A stretch of DNA of 64,000 nucleotides from Clostridia bacterium. GTDB lineage: Bacteria > Bacillota > Clostridia > Monoglobales > Monoglobaceae. Shown piece after piece: positions 1 to 8,689 of this stretch. The notes beneath the pieces are model-generated. The model did not search any database, was not told the DNA's origin, and saw nothing but the letters and a program-made list of their open reading frames with translations. The first letter of the stretch is position 1. Each line of letters starts with the position of its first letter. The stretch covers positions 49,028 through 113,027 of the forward strand of contig JAGARO010000006.1 of NCBI GenBank assembly GCA_017622215.1. Direction: 5' to 3'. The translations under genes were made by a program, and so were the position numbers.

Positions 1-2
1 GA

Positions 3-872
3 GTAAACAACCGTGGGATTGTGAAAATTCTTGAAAATGACGGAATAATTGAGCATCCCAACATTTTTCTTGCTTTAATCAAGCTTAAACAGCCTGTTTT
101 TCAGTGCGGTATGCACACCTTAGGCACAAAAGAAAACTATTTTTCCATAATAAAAAAGCTTATTGATTTCCCTGATGCAGGGTATGATAACATTGTGAAA
201 TTCACAATTCCTGAGGGCTACGAAGTCAAGGATATTGCAAAGCATCTTCACGGACTTGGATATGCTGACTACGACAAATTTATCGAAGAAGTAAACACTG
301 GAAGCTTTGACTATGCCTTTCTAGATGGCATCGACAGAAAAGAATATCGTTTAGAGGGATACCTTTTCCCTGCAACCTACGAAATTGTTTTAGGGGAAAG
401 CGAACACAGCATTATAAACCGTATGCTTGAAGCATTTGAGCTTAACATTCTTCCTCTCTACGAAGAAAGCAAAACCGAAAAAACCTTAGACGAAGTCATT
501 ATTATGGCGTCAGTTGTTGAAAGAGAGGCTGCAAACGACGAAGAACGAGGAAAGGTTGCATCTGTTTTCTACAACCGTCTTGAGGCAGGTATGACACTCT
601 CCTCCTGCGCAACTGTGCAGTACATTATTGGAGAGAGAAAGGATGTCCTCTCAAACAGAGATATTGAAATTAAATCTCCATACAATACATATAAAAACCC
701 AGGACTTCCATACGGACCTATTGCCTCGCCGGGTGTGAACTCTGTTAAGGCAACACTTTACCCTGAGGATACTGATTTCTACTACTTTGCCGCAACAAAG
801 GACGGCTCGTACAACGTGTTCACAAAAACAGGCGAAGAACACTTAAAAACTGTAAAGGAGCTTCAGAAATGA
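3..872 (+). CDS. mltG: Endolytic murein transglycosylase MltG (5' end outside window)
   Basis: MltG cleaves nascent glycan strands in the membrane-proximal wall and so sets glycan chain length. The reading frame is open to the window edge, and codons before the GTG at 21 already match the family (an 'I.KILENDGII' segment), so the N-terminal membrane anchor and true start lie upstream. The catalytic glutamate is in ASVVEREA (E167 counting from the GTG at 21). The C-terminal family signature SPYNTY...GLPYGPIASPG...YFAATKDG is complete. The stop overlaps the next start (ATGA at 869-872), showing translational coupling. The assignment is firm; only the missing start is uncertain. Confidence 0.93.
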   Translation, partial: VNNRGIVKILENDGIIEHPNIFLALIKLKQPVFQCGMHTLGTKENYFSIIKKLIDFPDAGYDNIVKFTIPEGYEVKDIAKHLHGLGYADYDKFIEEVNTGSFDYAFLDGIDRKEYRLEGYLFPATYEIVLGESEHSIINRMLEAFELNILPLYEESKTEKTLDEVIIMASVVEREAANDEERGKVASVFYNRLEAGMTLSSCATVQYIIGERKDVLSNRDIEIKSPYNTYKNPGLPYGPIASPGVNSVKATLYPEDTDFYYFAATKDGSYNVFTKTGEEHLKTVKELQK

Positions 873-1528
873 GAGCTTTAATTGAAGACGACAACATAAA
901 TTATGAATACATAATCCGTTATTTAAGGGACAGCATCCCTGAAAGACAGGGACTTTTAAAGGAAATGGAGGAGTTTGCACATACATACTCTGTTCCTATT
1001 TCACAGCCTGAGAGCATCCGTTTTATTGAGGTGCTTCTTAAAATCAAACCTGCCGAAAAAATACTTGAAGTGGGGACCGCTATCGGCTACTCTGCAATTA
1101 TTATGGCAGAGGCTTCAAGGGGCGAGGTTACCACTATCGAACTCAGCGACGACGCCTACCGCAAAGCCAACGAATTTATTTCAAGAAGTGATGTAGCAGA
1201 CAAAATCAACGTAATTCACGGCGATGCAAACGAAATTTTGCCTACCCTTGATGGCTCATTCGATTTTATATTTGTTGACGCTGCAAAGGGACAATATATG
1301 GAGTTTCTTCCTCACTGTATGAGGCTATTGAAAAAAGGCGGAGTTCTCGTTTCAGACAACATACTTTATAAGGGTATGACTGCAACCGACGAGCTTTTAA
1401 CTCACAGAAAAATCACTATTGTAAAAAGGCTCCGTTCCTACATCGAAACCCTTAAAGAAAGCAAAGAATTATCCACTGCAATTATCCCAATCGGAGACGG
1501 AATTGCACTCAGTTTCAAAGAAGTTTAA
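869..1528 (+). CDS. trmR: SAM-dependent O-methyltransferase, TrmR-like (tRNA 5-hydroxyuridine methyltransferase)
   Basis: Class I methyltransferase of the COG4122 type, 219 residues. SAM motif I is LEVGTAIGYS (about 66-75), and a catalytic/metal aspartate sits in FIFVDAAKGQY (about 134-143), followed by GGVLVSDN. In Bacillus subtilis the same neighbour pair (yrrL = mltG, yrrM = trmR) occurs, and YrrM methylates ho5U34 to mo5U34 in tRNA. Gene order plus family supports TrmR rather than a catechol-type enzyme; the exact substrate is inference. AAAGGAG lies six to eight bases before the ATG, which overlaps the mltG stop. Confidence 0.8.
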   Translation: MRALIEDDNINYEYIIRYLRDSIPERQGLLKEMEEFAHTYSVPISQPESIRFIEVLLKIKPAEKILEVGTAIGYSAIIMAEASRGEVTTIELSDDAYRKANEFISRSDVADKINVIHGDANEILPTLDGSFDFIFVDAAKGQYMEFLPHCMRLLKKGGVLVSDNILYKGMTATDELLTHRKITIVKRLRSYIETLKESKELSTAIIPIGDGIALSFKEV

Positions 1529-1546
1529 TATTTTCAGGAGGAAAAT

Positions 1547-2671
1547 ATGACAGGTTACAACACCTTCTCAACTACTAAAAAAGATATTGTAAAAAAACTT
1601 GATATGCCCCTTTCAATCTATACCCTTATTGCTGTTATATGGGGTATAATTATGATTGCAAGTGCTTCCTCCTCCCCTGTTAAGCACGTTGCAGTGCAGA
1701 CTGTTGCTTCCTGTCTAGGTCTCGTGGGAATTTTTATGATAATAATCTGGGACTATGAATATCTGGCAGGAATTTCAAAGTTCCTCTACCTTGGTTCTGC
1801 TTTTCTCCTCACAATTGTCCTTATCCCCGGCATCGGGTCTATGGCAAACGGAGCGAGAAGCTGGTTCAGAATTGGAAATCTTATCAGTATTCAGCCTGCT
1901 GAAATTGGGAAGCTCTTTTTTATTATCACCTTTTCCAACCTGCTCTCTGCAAGAGAAGACGCCATTGATGACCCTATGAATGTTATTGCATTTCTCCTGC
2001 ATCTTGCAATTCCTATCGGCTTAATACTTCTGCAACCTGACCTCGGGACTGCATTTGTATTTTTCTTTATTTTCTTTGTACTCCTTTTCGTAGCAGGTAT
2101 TTCCTGGAAATACATTTTGGGAGCTTTGGGAACTCTTGTTCCTGTTATTCCTGTTTTATGGTTCTTTGTTCTCAAGGACTATCAGAAACTACGAATTATA
2201 AACCTTTTTCATCCTGAAAATGACCCGTCAGGCTCGGGCTATCATGTTGTTCAGTCCAAAATTACCATTGGCTCCGGACAGCTTACGGGCACAGGGCTGT
2301 TTGGTGGCGCAAGTCAGTACAACAACTTCCTCCCTGAACGCCACACAGACTTTATTTTTTCTGTAATCTGCGAAGAGCTTGGACTTATCGGCGGTCTTTT
2401 ATGTATAGCACTTCTTATTGCAATTATTGTCCGCTGTATTCAGATTGGTTTAAATTCCAAAAACAGCCTTGGAAAATACATCTGTCTTGGGGTTGCCGCT
2501 ATGTTTACATTCCACGTTTTTGAAAACATCGGCATGTGCATTGGGATTATGCCTGTTACAGGCATTCCTCTGCCTTTCTTCACCTACGGAGGCTCGTCAA
2601 TCCTGACCAACCTTATAGCAATCGGACTTGTTCTTAACGTTGACTACCGAAGTAAACAGATAAACATATAA
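1547..2671 (+). CDS. rodA: RodA/FtsW-type SEDS peptidoglycan glycosyltransferase
   Basis: Polytopic membrane protein of 374 residues with about ten transmembrane segments. SEDS hallmarks are visible: QPAEIGK (about 124-130), LQPDLGTA (about 161-168), the SGSGYHVVQSKITIGSGQ loop, LPERHTDFIFSVICEELG, and the C-terminal FTYGGSS. The short, non-extended C-terminus and the QSKITIGSG loop fit RodA better than FtsW, though a second SEDS paralogue cannot be excluded. It polymerises lipid II with a class B PBP partner. A strong AGGAGG precedes the ATG, and a hairpin terminator follows directly. The pairing with mltG upstream is a wall-synthesis operon. Confidence 0.88.
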   Translation: MTGYNTFSTTKKDIVKKLDMPLSIYTLIAVIWGIIMIASASSSPVKHVAVQTVASCLGLVGIFMIIIWDYEYLAGISKFLYLGSAFLLTIVLIPGIGSMANGARSWFRIGNLISIQPAEIGKLFFIITFSNLLSAREDAIDDPMNVIAFLLHLAIPIGLILLQPDLGTAFVFFFIFFVLLFVAGISWKYILGALGTLVPVIPVLWFFVLKDYQKLRIINLFHPENDPSGSGYHVVQSKITIGSGQLTGTGLFGGASQYNNFLPERHTDFIFSVICEELGLIGGLLCIALLIAIIVRCIQIGLNSKNSLGKYICLGVAAMFTFHVFENIGMCIGIMPVTGIPLPFFTYGGSSILTNLIAIGLVLNVDYRSKQINI

Positions 2672-2673
2672 CA

Positions 2674-2707
2674 AAAAAAGAGGCTTATACAAGCCTCTTT
2701 TATTTTT
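2674..2707. terminator. Bidirectional rho-independent terminator between rodA and cca
   Basis: Stem AAGAGGCTT / AAGCCTCTT with loop ATAC, flanked by an A-run on the left and T-run on the right, between two convergent genes. Confidence 0.85.
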
Positions 2708-4025
2708 TCATATTCTTATAAGCATCAAGGAGTGCCTTCTTATTATTATCACAGTCTCCTGAAATTACCATATTAAGCAGTTTTTCAAGAATCTCTCCCA
2801 GCTCCTTGCCTGGGCTACAACCCTGCTTTATAAGGTCGCTGCCTGACACTTTAAGCTGACTTAAAGAATAACAGCTCCTGTCGTTTATAACTTTATTTAC
2901 TATTTTTTCAAATCTTACAACCTCATCAAATCTATACTGGGCCGCTGAACTTTTAGCAAGATTATCTGCCTTTCTTACCTTTATAAGGTTCAAAAGGGTA
3001 TGATATCCCAGTTTTCCAAGCCAGAATTTTGCATTTTTTTCGTCAGGCTGTATTATTGTATCGTGGTAGAAAACAAGCCTCTCTACCTCTTTTATTGTCC
3101 TTGTATCATACCTTAAGCGTTTTAAAACTGTTTCAGCAATCTCCGCCCCAAGTCTTGGATGACCTCCAAAATGAGCACAGCCGTCTGTTCCCATTACCAT
3201 GCATTTCGGCTTTCCTAAATCGTGGAAAAACAAAGAAAGTCGCACTGTAAGATTATTTTCCGATTTACCAATTGCCTTTGTTATATGGTGCCAGACATCA
3301 TAAATATGGTTCTTTGTGTTCTGGGCATAGCCTATACTGTCTCCGATTTCAGGTATGAAAACTCTTATTATCTCCGCATATTCGTTAAGCACCTTTTCGG
3401 CATATTCGCCCATTAAAAGCTTATTAAATTCTGCACCGATACGCTCTGCTGAAATATTTTTAAGGAGCTCCTTTGTTTCAAAGATAGCTCTTCTTGTATT
3501 TTCCTCAATGTCAAATCCAAGGCATGCAGAAAAACGGATTGCTCTTAAAATTCTTAAAGCATCCTCTCTAAATCTCTCCTGAGGGTCCCCAACAGCACGA
3601 ATAATCTTACTCTCGATGTCCTCCCTGCCTCCGAACAAATCCACAAAACCTTTTTCATTATAGGCAATTGCATTCATTGTAAAATCTCTGCGTTTTAAGT
3701 CGTCCTCAATATTTTTTGTAAATTCCACTATATCAGGGCGCCTGTTATCAGTATATTTCCCCTCAAGCCTGAAGGTTGTTATCTCAATATGGCAATGGTT
3801 TATTATAACCGTAACCGTTCCATGTTGTATCCCTGTTTCAACAGTTTTATAACCATCAAAAACCCTCATAATCTGATTAGGCTCTGCCGATGTTGTTATA
3901 TCCCAATCAGATGGAACTTTTTCTATTAAATTGTCCCGTACACAGCCTCCGACTATATACGCGTCATAGCCCTCTTTTTCAAGCATCAAAAGGGCCTGAC
4001 TCACCTGTTTTGGAATATTTATCAT
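2700..4025 (-). CDS. cca: CCA tRNA nucleotidyltransferase
   Basis: Adds or repairs the 3' CCA of tRNA. Class II nucleotidyltransferase head: GGCVRD (26-31), metal-binding SDWDIT (D40, D42), RRDFTMNAI (112-120) and the RILRAIRFS helix (158-166). An HD phosphohydrolase domain follows (LFFHDLGKP, about 266-273), giving 441 residues, a length usual for the Gram-positive HD-containing CCA/poly(A) family. Which nucleotides it adds cannot be fully proved from sequence. The ATG has AGAGGAG upstream. It lies 18 bases after a hypothetical gene with which it is probably co-transcribed. The encoded tRNA-Ser here already carries CCA, so the role may be mostly repair. Confidence 0.92.
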   Translation of the reverse strand: MINIPKQVSQALLMLEKEGYDAYIVGGCVRDNLIEKVPSDWDITTSAEPNQIMRVFDGYKTVETGIQHGTVTVIINHCHIEITTFRLEGKYTDNRRPDIVEFTKNIEDDLKRRDFTMNAIAYNEKGFVDLFGGREDIESKIIRAVGDPQERFREDALRILRAIRFSACLGFDIEENTRRAIFETKELLKNISAERIGAEFNKLLMGEYAEKVLNEYAEIIRVFIPEIGDSIGYAQNTKNHIYDVWHHITKAIGKSENNLTVRLSLFFHDLGKPKCMVMGTDGCAHFGGHPRLGAEIAETVLKRLRYDTRTIKEVERLVFYHDTIIQPDEKNAKFWLGKLGYHTLLNLIKVRKADNLAKSSAAQYRFDEVVRFEKIVNKVINDRSCYSLSQLKVSGSDLIKQGCSPGKELGEILEKLLNMVISGDCDNNKKALLDAYKNMKK

Positions 4026-4043
4026 AGGTTTCTCCTCTGTGAT

Positions 4044-4748
4044 TTATAAATCGGCAAAAAATATTTCTGCAAGTTTTGCGTCTATTTCCGATTCTCCCAA
4101 ATCCTCTCTTATTGCCACACTTCCATCTTCCTTCTTTGGAATTGTAATCATACATCTTGTGGTATTCTTCTGTTTCTTTTCCCCATAGTCAAAGCCCATT
4201 ACTTCGGCAATTTTCTTTGCCACAAAGAACATACAGTTATCAAGCTCTGTTGCTTTTTCAAAAAATGTGCTTTCGCCCTTAAACTCCATAAAGAGCTTCC
4301 TGTCTGTTTCATAAAGCCTGATTTTCAGTTTCGGTTTCTGTCCCATAGAGCCAAGTAAATAAATTCTTGCAATATTATAAACTAAAATCTGCATTCTCTC
4401 CGGATTAAAGCTGAGCATTGGTTCATCGGTTTCATCTGTAAATTCAATTTTATCAGCTGATGCAGGATAAACTCTTTTTATTTCATTTATAAGCCTGCTT
4501 AAAAACTCCGCAAAATTACAGTAACTCTCTCCGCCAAGCATTGCCCCGTCCTTTGATGTCATAATCTCAATAACAGACAAATACTTTCTTATATTCAAAA
4601 GGGCTATTCTGATGCTTTCAAGATTTGATGCTCCGTCCATAGAAAAGGTCTCTGTCATCTTAAAAAGCTTTAAGCCCGACTCTGCAAGATTAAGATACTC
4701 CTCTATTCCTCCTATTATCATTTCAAGAGATTCAAGTCTTTTTTCCAA
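4044..4748 (-). CDS. Degenerate histidine-kinase-like (GHKL) protein, function unknown
   Basis: About 234 residues, soluble, no membrane segment. The first half is helical (residues about 1-115); the second half resembles a GHKL ATPase fold, with an N-box-like FNPERMQILVYNIARIYL helix, alternating strands (LKIRLYETDRKLFMEF) and a closing strand TTRCMITIPKK like the last strand of HATPase_c. The phospho-acceptor His, the N-box asparagines and G boxes are not recognisable, so catalysis is doubtful. GGGAGG touches the ATG at 4754 directly, while a TTG at 4748 sits six bases after it; I prefer the TTG. It is the first gene of the cca transcript. Family call is inference from fold-like pattern only. 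Confidence 0.5.
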   Translation of the reverse strand: MEKRLESLEMIIGGIEEYLNLAESGLKLFKMTETFSMDGASNLESIRIALLNIRKYLSVIEIMTSKDGAMLGGESYCNFAEFLSRLINEIKRVYPASADKIEFTDETDEPMLSFNPERMQILVYNIARIYLLGSMGQKPKLKIRLYETDRKLFMEFKGESTFFEKATELDNCMFFVAKKIAEVMGFDYGEKKQKNTTRCMITIPKKEDGSVAIREDLGESEIDAKLAEIFFADL

Positions 4749-4776
4749 ATTCATCCTCCCCTTTGTCTATATTATC

Positions 4777-4804
4777 AGTATATCACAAATTTAATTATTG
4801 TCCA
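4777..4804 (-). promoter_or_regulatory. Sigma-A promoter for the HK-like gene and cca
   Basis: On the minus strand TGGACA, 16-nt spacer, TATACT, about 20 bases before the Shine-Dalgarno. It is back to back with the promoter of the divergent stalk-domain gene. Confidence 0.6.
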
Positions 4805-4822
4805 TATTTTAATCAAATTATG

Positions 4823-4851
4823 TTGAAAAAAATGAGCTCTTGTGTTACAAT
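4823..4851 (+). promoter_or_regulatory. Sigma-A promoter for the stalk-domain gene
   Basis: TTGAAA (4823-4828), 17-nt spacer, TACAAT (4846-4851), correctly placed ahead of the ATG at 4896. Confidence 0.75.
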
Positions 4852-4895
4852 AAATCTATGAAATTCTTTCTTAATCTAAGATAAGGAGTGTTTTT

Positions 4896-5354
4896 ATGAA
4901 AAAAATTATCACTTTATTACTCATCGGCGTTTTACTTTGTTCATCTGTAGCTTTTGCAGACGGCTCTACTATTATGATTGACGACAAAGAGGCTACTATT
5001 GCCGAGGGCATGGGCTCTGTGAAAAATATTTCCGACAGAACCTTTGTTCCAGTTCGTTTCATGCTTGAATACTTTGGCTATACAGTTGTATGGGACGAAG
5101 ATAGTCAGCTTGTTGCAGGCTATTCAGGCGACAGCTTCTTCGCTCTTAACATTGGTGCAAAAACCTTATTTCACGGCGTAGAAAACGGCGAGACGAAGAA
5201 AACTGAAATGGACGTCGTTGCTTTTCTTGACGAAACTGAAGACAGAACTTACGTTCCACTCCGTTTTCTTGCAGAGGCTTTTGGCTTTTTAGTTGACTAC
5301 GATGAAGCAACTGACACCGTTATAATCACAAGTCAGACTGAAATTACAGAATAA
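4896..5354 (+). CDS. Secreted copper-amine-oxidase N-terminal-like (stalk domain) protein
   Basis: 152 residues: a signal peptide (KK, hydrophobic [15 protein letters not shown], cleavage about residue 21) followed by two copies of the stalk-domain pattern [19 protein letters not shown] and [20 protein letters not shown]. This domain was named from copper amine oxidases but in Clostridia is a widespread extracellular adhesion/stalk module without oxidase chemistry; no copper site is present. It probably sits in the cell envelope. It has its own promoter and terminator, so is monocistronic. AAGGAG precedes the ATG. The domain call is firm; the biological role is unknown. Confidence 0.8.
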   Translation: MKKIITLLLIGVLLCSSVAFADGSTIMIDDKEATIAEGMGSVKNISDRTFVPVRFMLEYFGYTVVWDEDSQLVAGYSGDSFFALNIGAKTLFHGVENGETKKTEMDVVAFLDETEDRTYVPLRFLAEAFGFLVDYDEATDTVIITSQTEITE

Positions 5355-5359
5355 TTATC

Positions 5360-5394
5360 TTATGCAGAGCTATTTTGCTCTGCATAAATTTTCA
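5360..5394 (+). terminator. Terminator after the stalk-domain gene
   Basis: Eleven-base stem TTATGCAGAGC / GCTCTGCATAA with a TATTTT loop, followed by ATTTTCATT. A possible upstream TTG start for recR falls inside this hairpin, which argues against that start. Confidence 0.75.
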
Positions 5395-5431
5395 TTACGC
5401 CTTTTCAGGCAGAAAGACTATGGAAATTATT

Positions 5432-6031
5432 ATGGACTACTACGTTACACCCCTACAAAATTTAATAGATGAATTTGAAAAGCTCCCGGGAATTGGCAAC
5501 AAGACTGCACAGCGTCTTGCCTACCACGTGCTTAATCTCCCAAAAGAGAAGTCAACCAAGTTTGCAAATGCCATACTTGAAGCACAGGAGAAAATCTGTT
5601 ACTGCAGAATCTGTCAGAACTTTTCCGAAAATGAAGTTTGTACCCTCTGCGACAACCCTGTTCGTGATAAATCCGTGATTTGTGTTGTGGAAAATCCAAA
5701 AGATGTTCTCCAGATGGAAAAAACCAACGAATTCAAAGGGCTCTACCACGTTCTTCACGGAGCGATTTCCCCTATGGACAACGTTGGACCTGATGACCTT
5801 AAAATCAAGGAGCTTATGGTAAGAATCTCCACCGGAGAAGTCAAGGAGCTTATTATGGCTACAAACCCAAACCTTGAGGGAGAAACTACAGCTATGTATA
5901 TTTCTAAACTTGCAAAGCCTTTCGGAATTAAGGTTACAAGGATTGCTCACGGCGTACCTGTGGGCGGAGAGCTTGAATATGCCGACGAAGTTACTCTTTC
6001 AAAGGCATTAAAATGGCGTGTTGAGATATGA
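5432..6031 (+). CDS. recR: Recombination mediator RecR
   Basis: RecR works with RecO/RecF to load RecA at gaps. Starting at the ATG at 5432 gives 199 residues, the standard family length, beginning [20 protein letters not shown] with the helix-hairpin-helix. A four-cysteine zinc finger follows (CYCRIC...CTLC), then the Toprim core ([20 protein letters not shown]) and the C-terminal Walker-B-like [19 protein letters not shown]. An in-frame ATG at 5420 is a possible alternative; longer versions run into the upstream terminator. The usual dnaX-ebfC partners are not adjacent. The stop overlaps queG (ATGA). Confidence 0.95.
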   Translation: MDYYVTPLQNLIDEFEKLPGIGNKTAQRLAYHVLNLPKEKSTKFANAILEAQEKICYCRICQNFSENEVCTLCDNPVRDKSVICVVENPKDVLQMEKTNEFKGLYHVLHGAISPMDNVGPDDLKIKELMVRISTGEVKELIMATNPNLEGETTAMYISKLAKPFGIKVTRIAHGVPVGGELEYADEVTLSKALKWRVEI

Positions 6032-6786
6032 GAAACAAAATTAAAAACTTTGCCTGTGAAATCGGGATTAAAGAATGCGGTTTTTGTAAAATTGACGGCA
6101 GAACCTACCTTGTCTGCCTTTTTCCTTACTATGTAAAGGGTGAAGAAGGCAACATTTCTATGTATGCCCGTGGCAGAGATTATCATCTTGTCATTCGCGA
6201 GAAGCTTGATAAAATCAATGAATTTTTAGGGCAAGAGGGCGAAATTCTTGCCGACATTGGTACACAGGATGACAGAAAAGCTGCTTTCCTTTCGGGGCTT
6301 GGTTTCTATGGCAAAAACGGACTTCTTATAAACCCTAGGCTTGGTACTTACTTTTTTATCGGACAGCTTGAAATTCACGCTGAAATTACACCAGACAGTC
6401 CCCTTGACGAGAGCTGTATGAATTGCGGTGCCTGTGAAAAAAGTTGTCCAGGTGGTGCACTGAGAGAATATTTTAATATTTCCAATTGTGCATCGGAAAT
6501 TTCCCAGAAAAAAGGAGACCTTACGGAAGCTGAAATTGAAATTCTTAAAAAGTCAGGCTTAATATGGGGCTGTGATATCTGCCAGTCGGTTTGTCCTCAC
6601 AACAAGGGGCTTGAAACTACTGCTATGGCTGAATTTATAACTGACAGAATTACTTATTTTAAGGATTTTAACCTTTCAAACAGAGAGTTTTTAAGGAAAT
6701 ACAAGGAATACGCTTTTTCCTGGAGAGGACTCTCTCCAATCAAGCGCAACGCAGAATTACTTGGAGCAGATAATGAAGAAAAATGA
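6028..6786 (+). CDS. queG: Epoxyqueuosine reductase QueG, short form
   Basis: Cobalamin and Fe-S dependent last step of queuosine synthesis in tRNA. Two [4Fe-4S] motifs are present: C130-x2-C133-x2-C136-x3-CP and [11 protein letters not shown] (C182, C185, C189). [10 protein letters not shown] (about 44-53) and ERelA..GLG.iGKN-like [16 protein letters not shown] match the cobalamin-binding N-terminal part. At 252 residues it is shorter than the roughly 300-380 of typical QueG and lacks C-terminal HEAT-like repeats. An acid aspartate is plausible at D76 (ADIGTQDDR) though the usual DTGP.LER context is altered. Start overlaps recR stop; the next gene starts inside its 3' end. Confidence 0.85.
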   Translation: MRNKIKNFACEIGIKECGFCKIDGRTYLVCLFPYYVKGEEGNISMYARGRDYHLVIREKLDKINEFLGQEGEILADIGTQDDRKAAFLSGLGFYGKNGLLINPRLGTYFFIGQLEIHAEITPDSPLDESCMNCGACEKSCPGGALREYFNISNCASEISQKKGDLTEAEIEILKKSGLIWGCDICQSVCPHNKGLETTAMAEFITDRITYFKDFNLSNREFLRKYKEYAFSWRGLSPIKRNAELLGADNEEK

Positions 6787-8098
6787 CATTTTTGAAATTG
6801 AAATAACAGGCGTAACCGACGAGGGCGACGGCGTTGGAAGAGCTGAAAACATTGCGGTTTTCGTGCCTTTTGCACTTTTAGGCGAGGTTGTGGAGGTTCT
6901 TATTATCAAGACCTACAAAACCTACGCAATCGGCAAACTCCAGCGTGTAATTTCCCCATCTCCCCATCGAATCAAGTCGGAGTGTGAGCATTTTTACAGG
7001 TGCGGTGGTTGTAGTTTTCAGAATGTAAATTATGATGCCGAGCTTTCCTTTAAGGAAAAGGCTGTTACAGACGCTATTCGCAGAATAGGTAAGTGCGACT
7101 GTGAGATTTTGCCCATACTTGGTGCAAAAAATCAGAACTGTTACAGAAACAAGGCACAATTTCCTGTAGGAGTAGAGGGCATCGGACTTTACGCAAGAAA
7201 AAGTCATCGAATTATTGATATGGATTTTTGCTCTATTCAGGACGAAAAGACTGCTATTATTATTAAAACTGTGCGAAAGTGGATGGCTGATTTTGGCGTT
7301 CCTGCCTATGACGAAGCGACTGACAGCGGACTTATAAGACACATCTACACCCGAGTTGGCAACAACAAAATGCTCCTTTGCATTGTTTCAAGAAAGGCTG
7401 AAATTCCTCACAAAGACGAGCTTATTTCCGCACTTCTGGACACAGGAATTGAGTTCTGGGGCATTATTCTTAACGTTAACGAGAAACAGACTAACGTTGT
7501 TTTAGGTAAAAAGAGCCTTGTGCTCTACGGCAAGGATTATATGTTCGGCAAAATCGGGGACTGCGAATTCAAGGTTTCCCACCTTTCCTTCTGGCAGGTG
7601 AACTCTGCACAGACCAAGGTTTTATACGATGTTGTAATGGATTTTGCTTCACTTAAGGGCAACGAAACTGTTTGGGATTTATACTGCGGAATCGGCACAA
7701 TCGGTCAGTATATCGGCAAAAATGCAAAGAAACTTATTGGTATTGAAATTGTGCCTGAGGCTATTGAGGACGCAAAGGAAAACGCTAAGCGCAACGGCAT
7801 TTCTGACTTTGAATATTACTGCGGAACGGCGGAAAGCCTTGCATCTTCTATAAAGGACAGACCTGATTTAATCATCCTTGACCCACCGAAAAAGGGTTGC
7901 GACAGAGCGCTTATCGACACTGTGATTAAAACAGGGGTTAAGAAAATTGTTTACGTTTCCTGTAAGGCATCTACTCTTGCAAGGGATTTGGAAATTTTAG
8001 AGAAAAACGGCTACAAGGCTACCCGCATTCAGCCTGTGGACCTTTTCCCACGGACAAACCATTGCGAAGCTGTGGCGGAGATTGTGAAGGTAAAATAA
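6773..8098 (+). CDS. rlmD: 23S rRNA (uracil-C5)-methyltransferase, RlmD/RlmCD family
   Basis: TrmA/RumA-type enzyme making m5U in 23S rRNA. An N-terminal TRAM domain (about 1-60) is followed by a four-Cys Fe-S site (C71, C77, C80, C153 counted from this start), the SAM motif DLYCGIGTIGQY, the DPPKKGCD loop, and the catalytic YVSCKASTLARDL; FPRTNHCEAV closes the protein. Low-GC Gram-positives often use one enzyme (RlmCD) for U747 and U1939, so dual specificity is possible. Of two in-frame starts the ATG at 6773 is chosen because TGGAG lies six bases before it; it overlaps queG by 14 bases. Confidence 0.9.
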   Translation: MKKNDIFEIEITGVTDEGDGVGRAENIAVFVPFALLGEVVEVLIIKTYKTYAIGKLQRVISPSPHRIKSECEHFYRCGGCSFQNVNYDAELSFKEKAVTDAIRRIGKCDCEILPILGAKNQNCYRNKAQFPVGVEGIGLYARKSHRIIDMDFCSIQDEKTAIIIKTVRKWMADFGVPAYDEATDSGLIRHIYTRVGNNKMLLCIVSRKAEIPHKDELISALLDTGIEFWGIILNVNEKQTNVVLGKKSLVLYGKDYMFGKIGDCEFKVSHLSFWQVNSAQTKVLYDVVMDFASLKGNETVWDLYCGIGTIGQYIGKNAKKLIGIEIVPEAIEDAKENAKRNGISDFEYYCGTAESLASSIKDRPDLIILDPPKKGCDRALIDTVIKTGVKKIVYVSCKASTLARDLEILEKNGYKATRIQPVDLFPRTNHCEAVAEIVKVK

Positions 8099-8107
8099 GG
8101 AGTTAAT

Positions 8108-8689
8108 ATGCTTCATATTAAAGAAACTATTATTGTCGAGGGAAAGTTCGACAAGGAAAAACTGAAAAAAATTACTGATGCAGCCATAATCTGCACTGAG
8201 GGTTTTAACCTCTACCGAGACGGGCGGATTATATCATCAATCAAGAAAATGGCGGAGAAAACAGGCATCATTATTCTTACGGACTCTGACGCTGCGGGCT
8301 TCCGCATACGAAATTACATAAAGAACTGTTTAGGAGGAAAGGGCATTATCAAGCACGCCTACATCCCAAAAGTTGAGGGGAAAGAGCGTCGGAAAGCCAT
8401 CGGTGGCAAAGAAGGAATCCTTGGCGTTGAGGGAATGACTGAAGAAGTTTTGGAGAAAATTTTGACAACTGTAACAGACATTTCCTACGAAAAAGTAAAC
8501 GAAAACCCTGTTACAAAAACAGACTTTTTCCTTGACGGGCTAACGGGGAAAGCCGACAGCGCTGACAAACGGAGACGGCTTGCGCAAAGGCTTGGACTTC
8601 CGCCAAGATTATCTGCAAACGCCCTCCTTGAGGTTATAAACAAGACCTGCACAAAAGATGAATACGAAAAAGTAAAAGACGGGATTTAG
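8108..8689 (+). CDS. rnmV: Ribonuclease M5-like Toprim protein (5S rRNA maturation)
   Basis: RNase M5 processes 5S rRNA precursor ends. 193 residues: Toprim domain with glutamate in IIVEGKFDKEKL (E11), then ILTDSDAAGFRIRNYI (D59 and D61 forming DxD), then HAYIPK and GVEG, with a C-terminal DUF4093-like part (TDFFLDGLTG...RRLAQRLGLPP). The usual TDPD is TDSD and the usual PGEKIR is AAGFRIR, so this is a divergent clade of the family. AAGGAG precedes the ATG. It is the last gene of the recR operon, and its stop codon lies at the first bases of an inverted-repeat element. Confidence 0.82.
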   Translation: MLHIKETIIVEGKFDKEKLKKITDAAIICTEGFNLYRDGRIISSIKKMAEKTGIIILTDSDAAGFRIRNYIKNCLGGKGIIKHAYIPKVEGKERRKAIGGKEGILGVEGMTEEVLEKILTTVTDISYEKVNENPVTKTDFFLDGLTGKADSADKRRRLAQRLGLPPRLSANALLEVINKTCTKDEYEKVKDGI

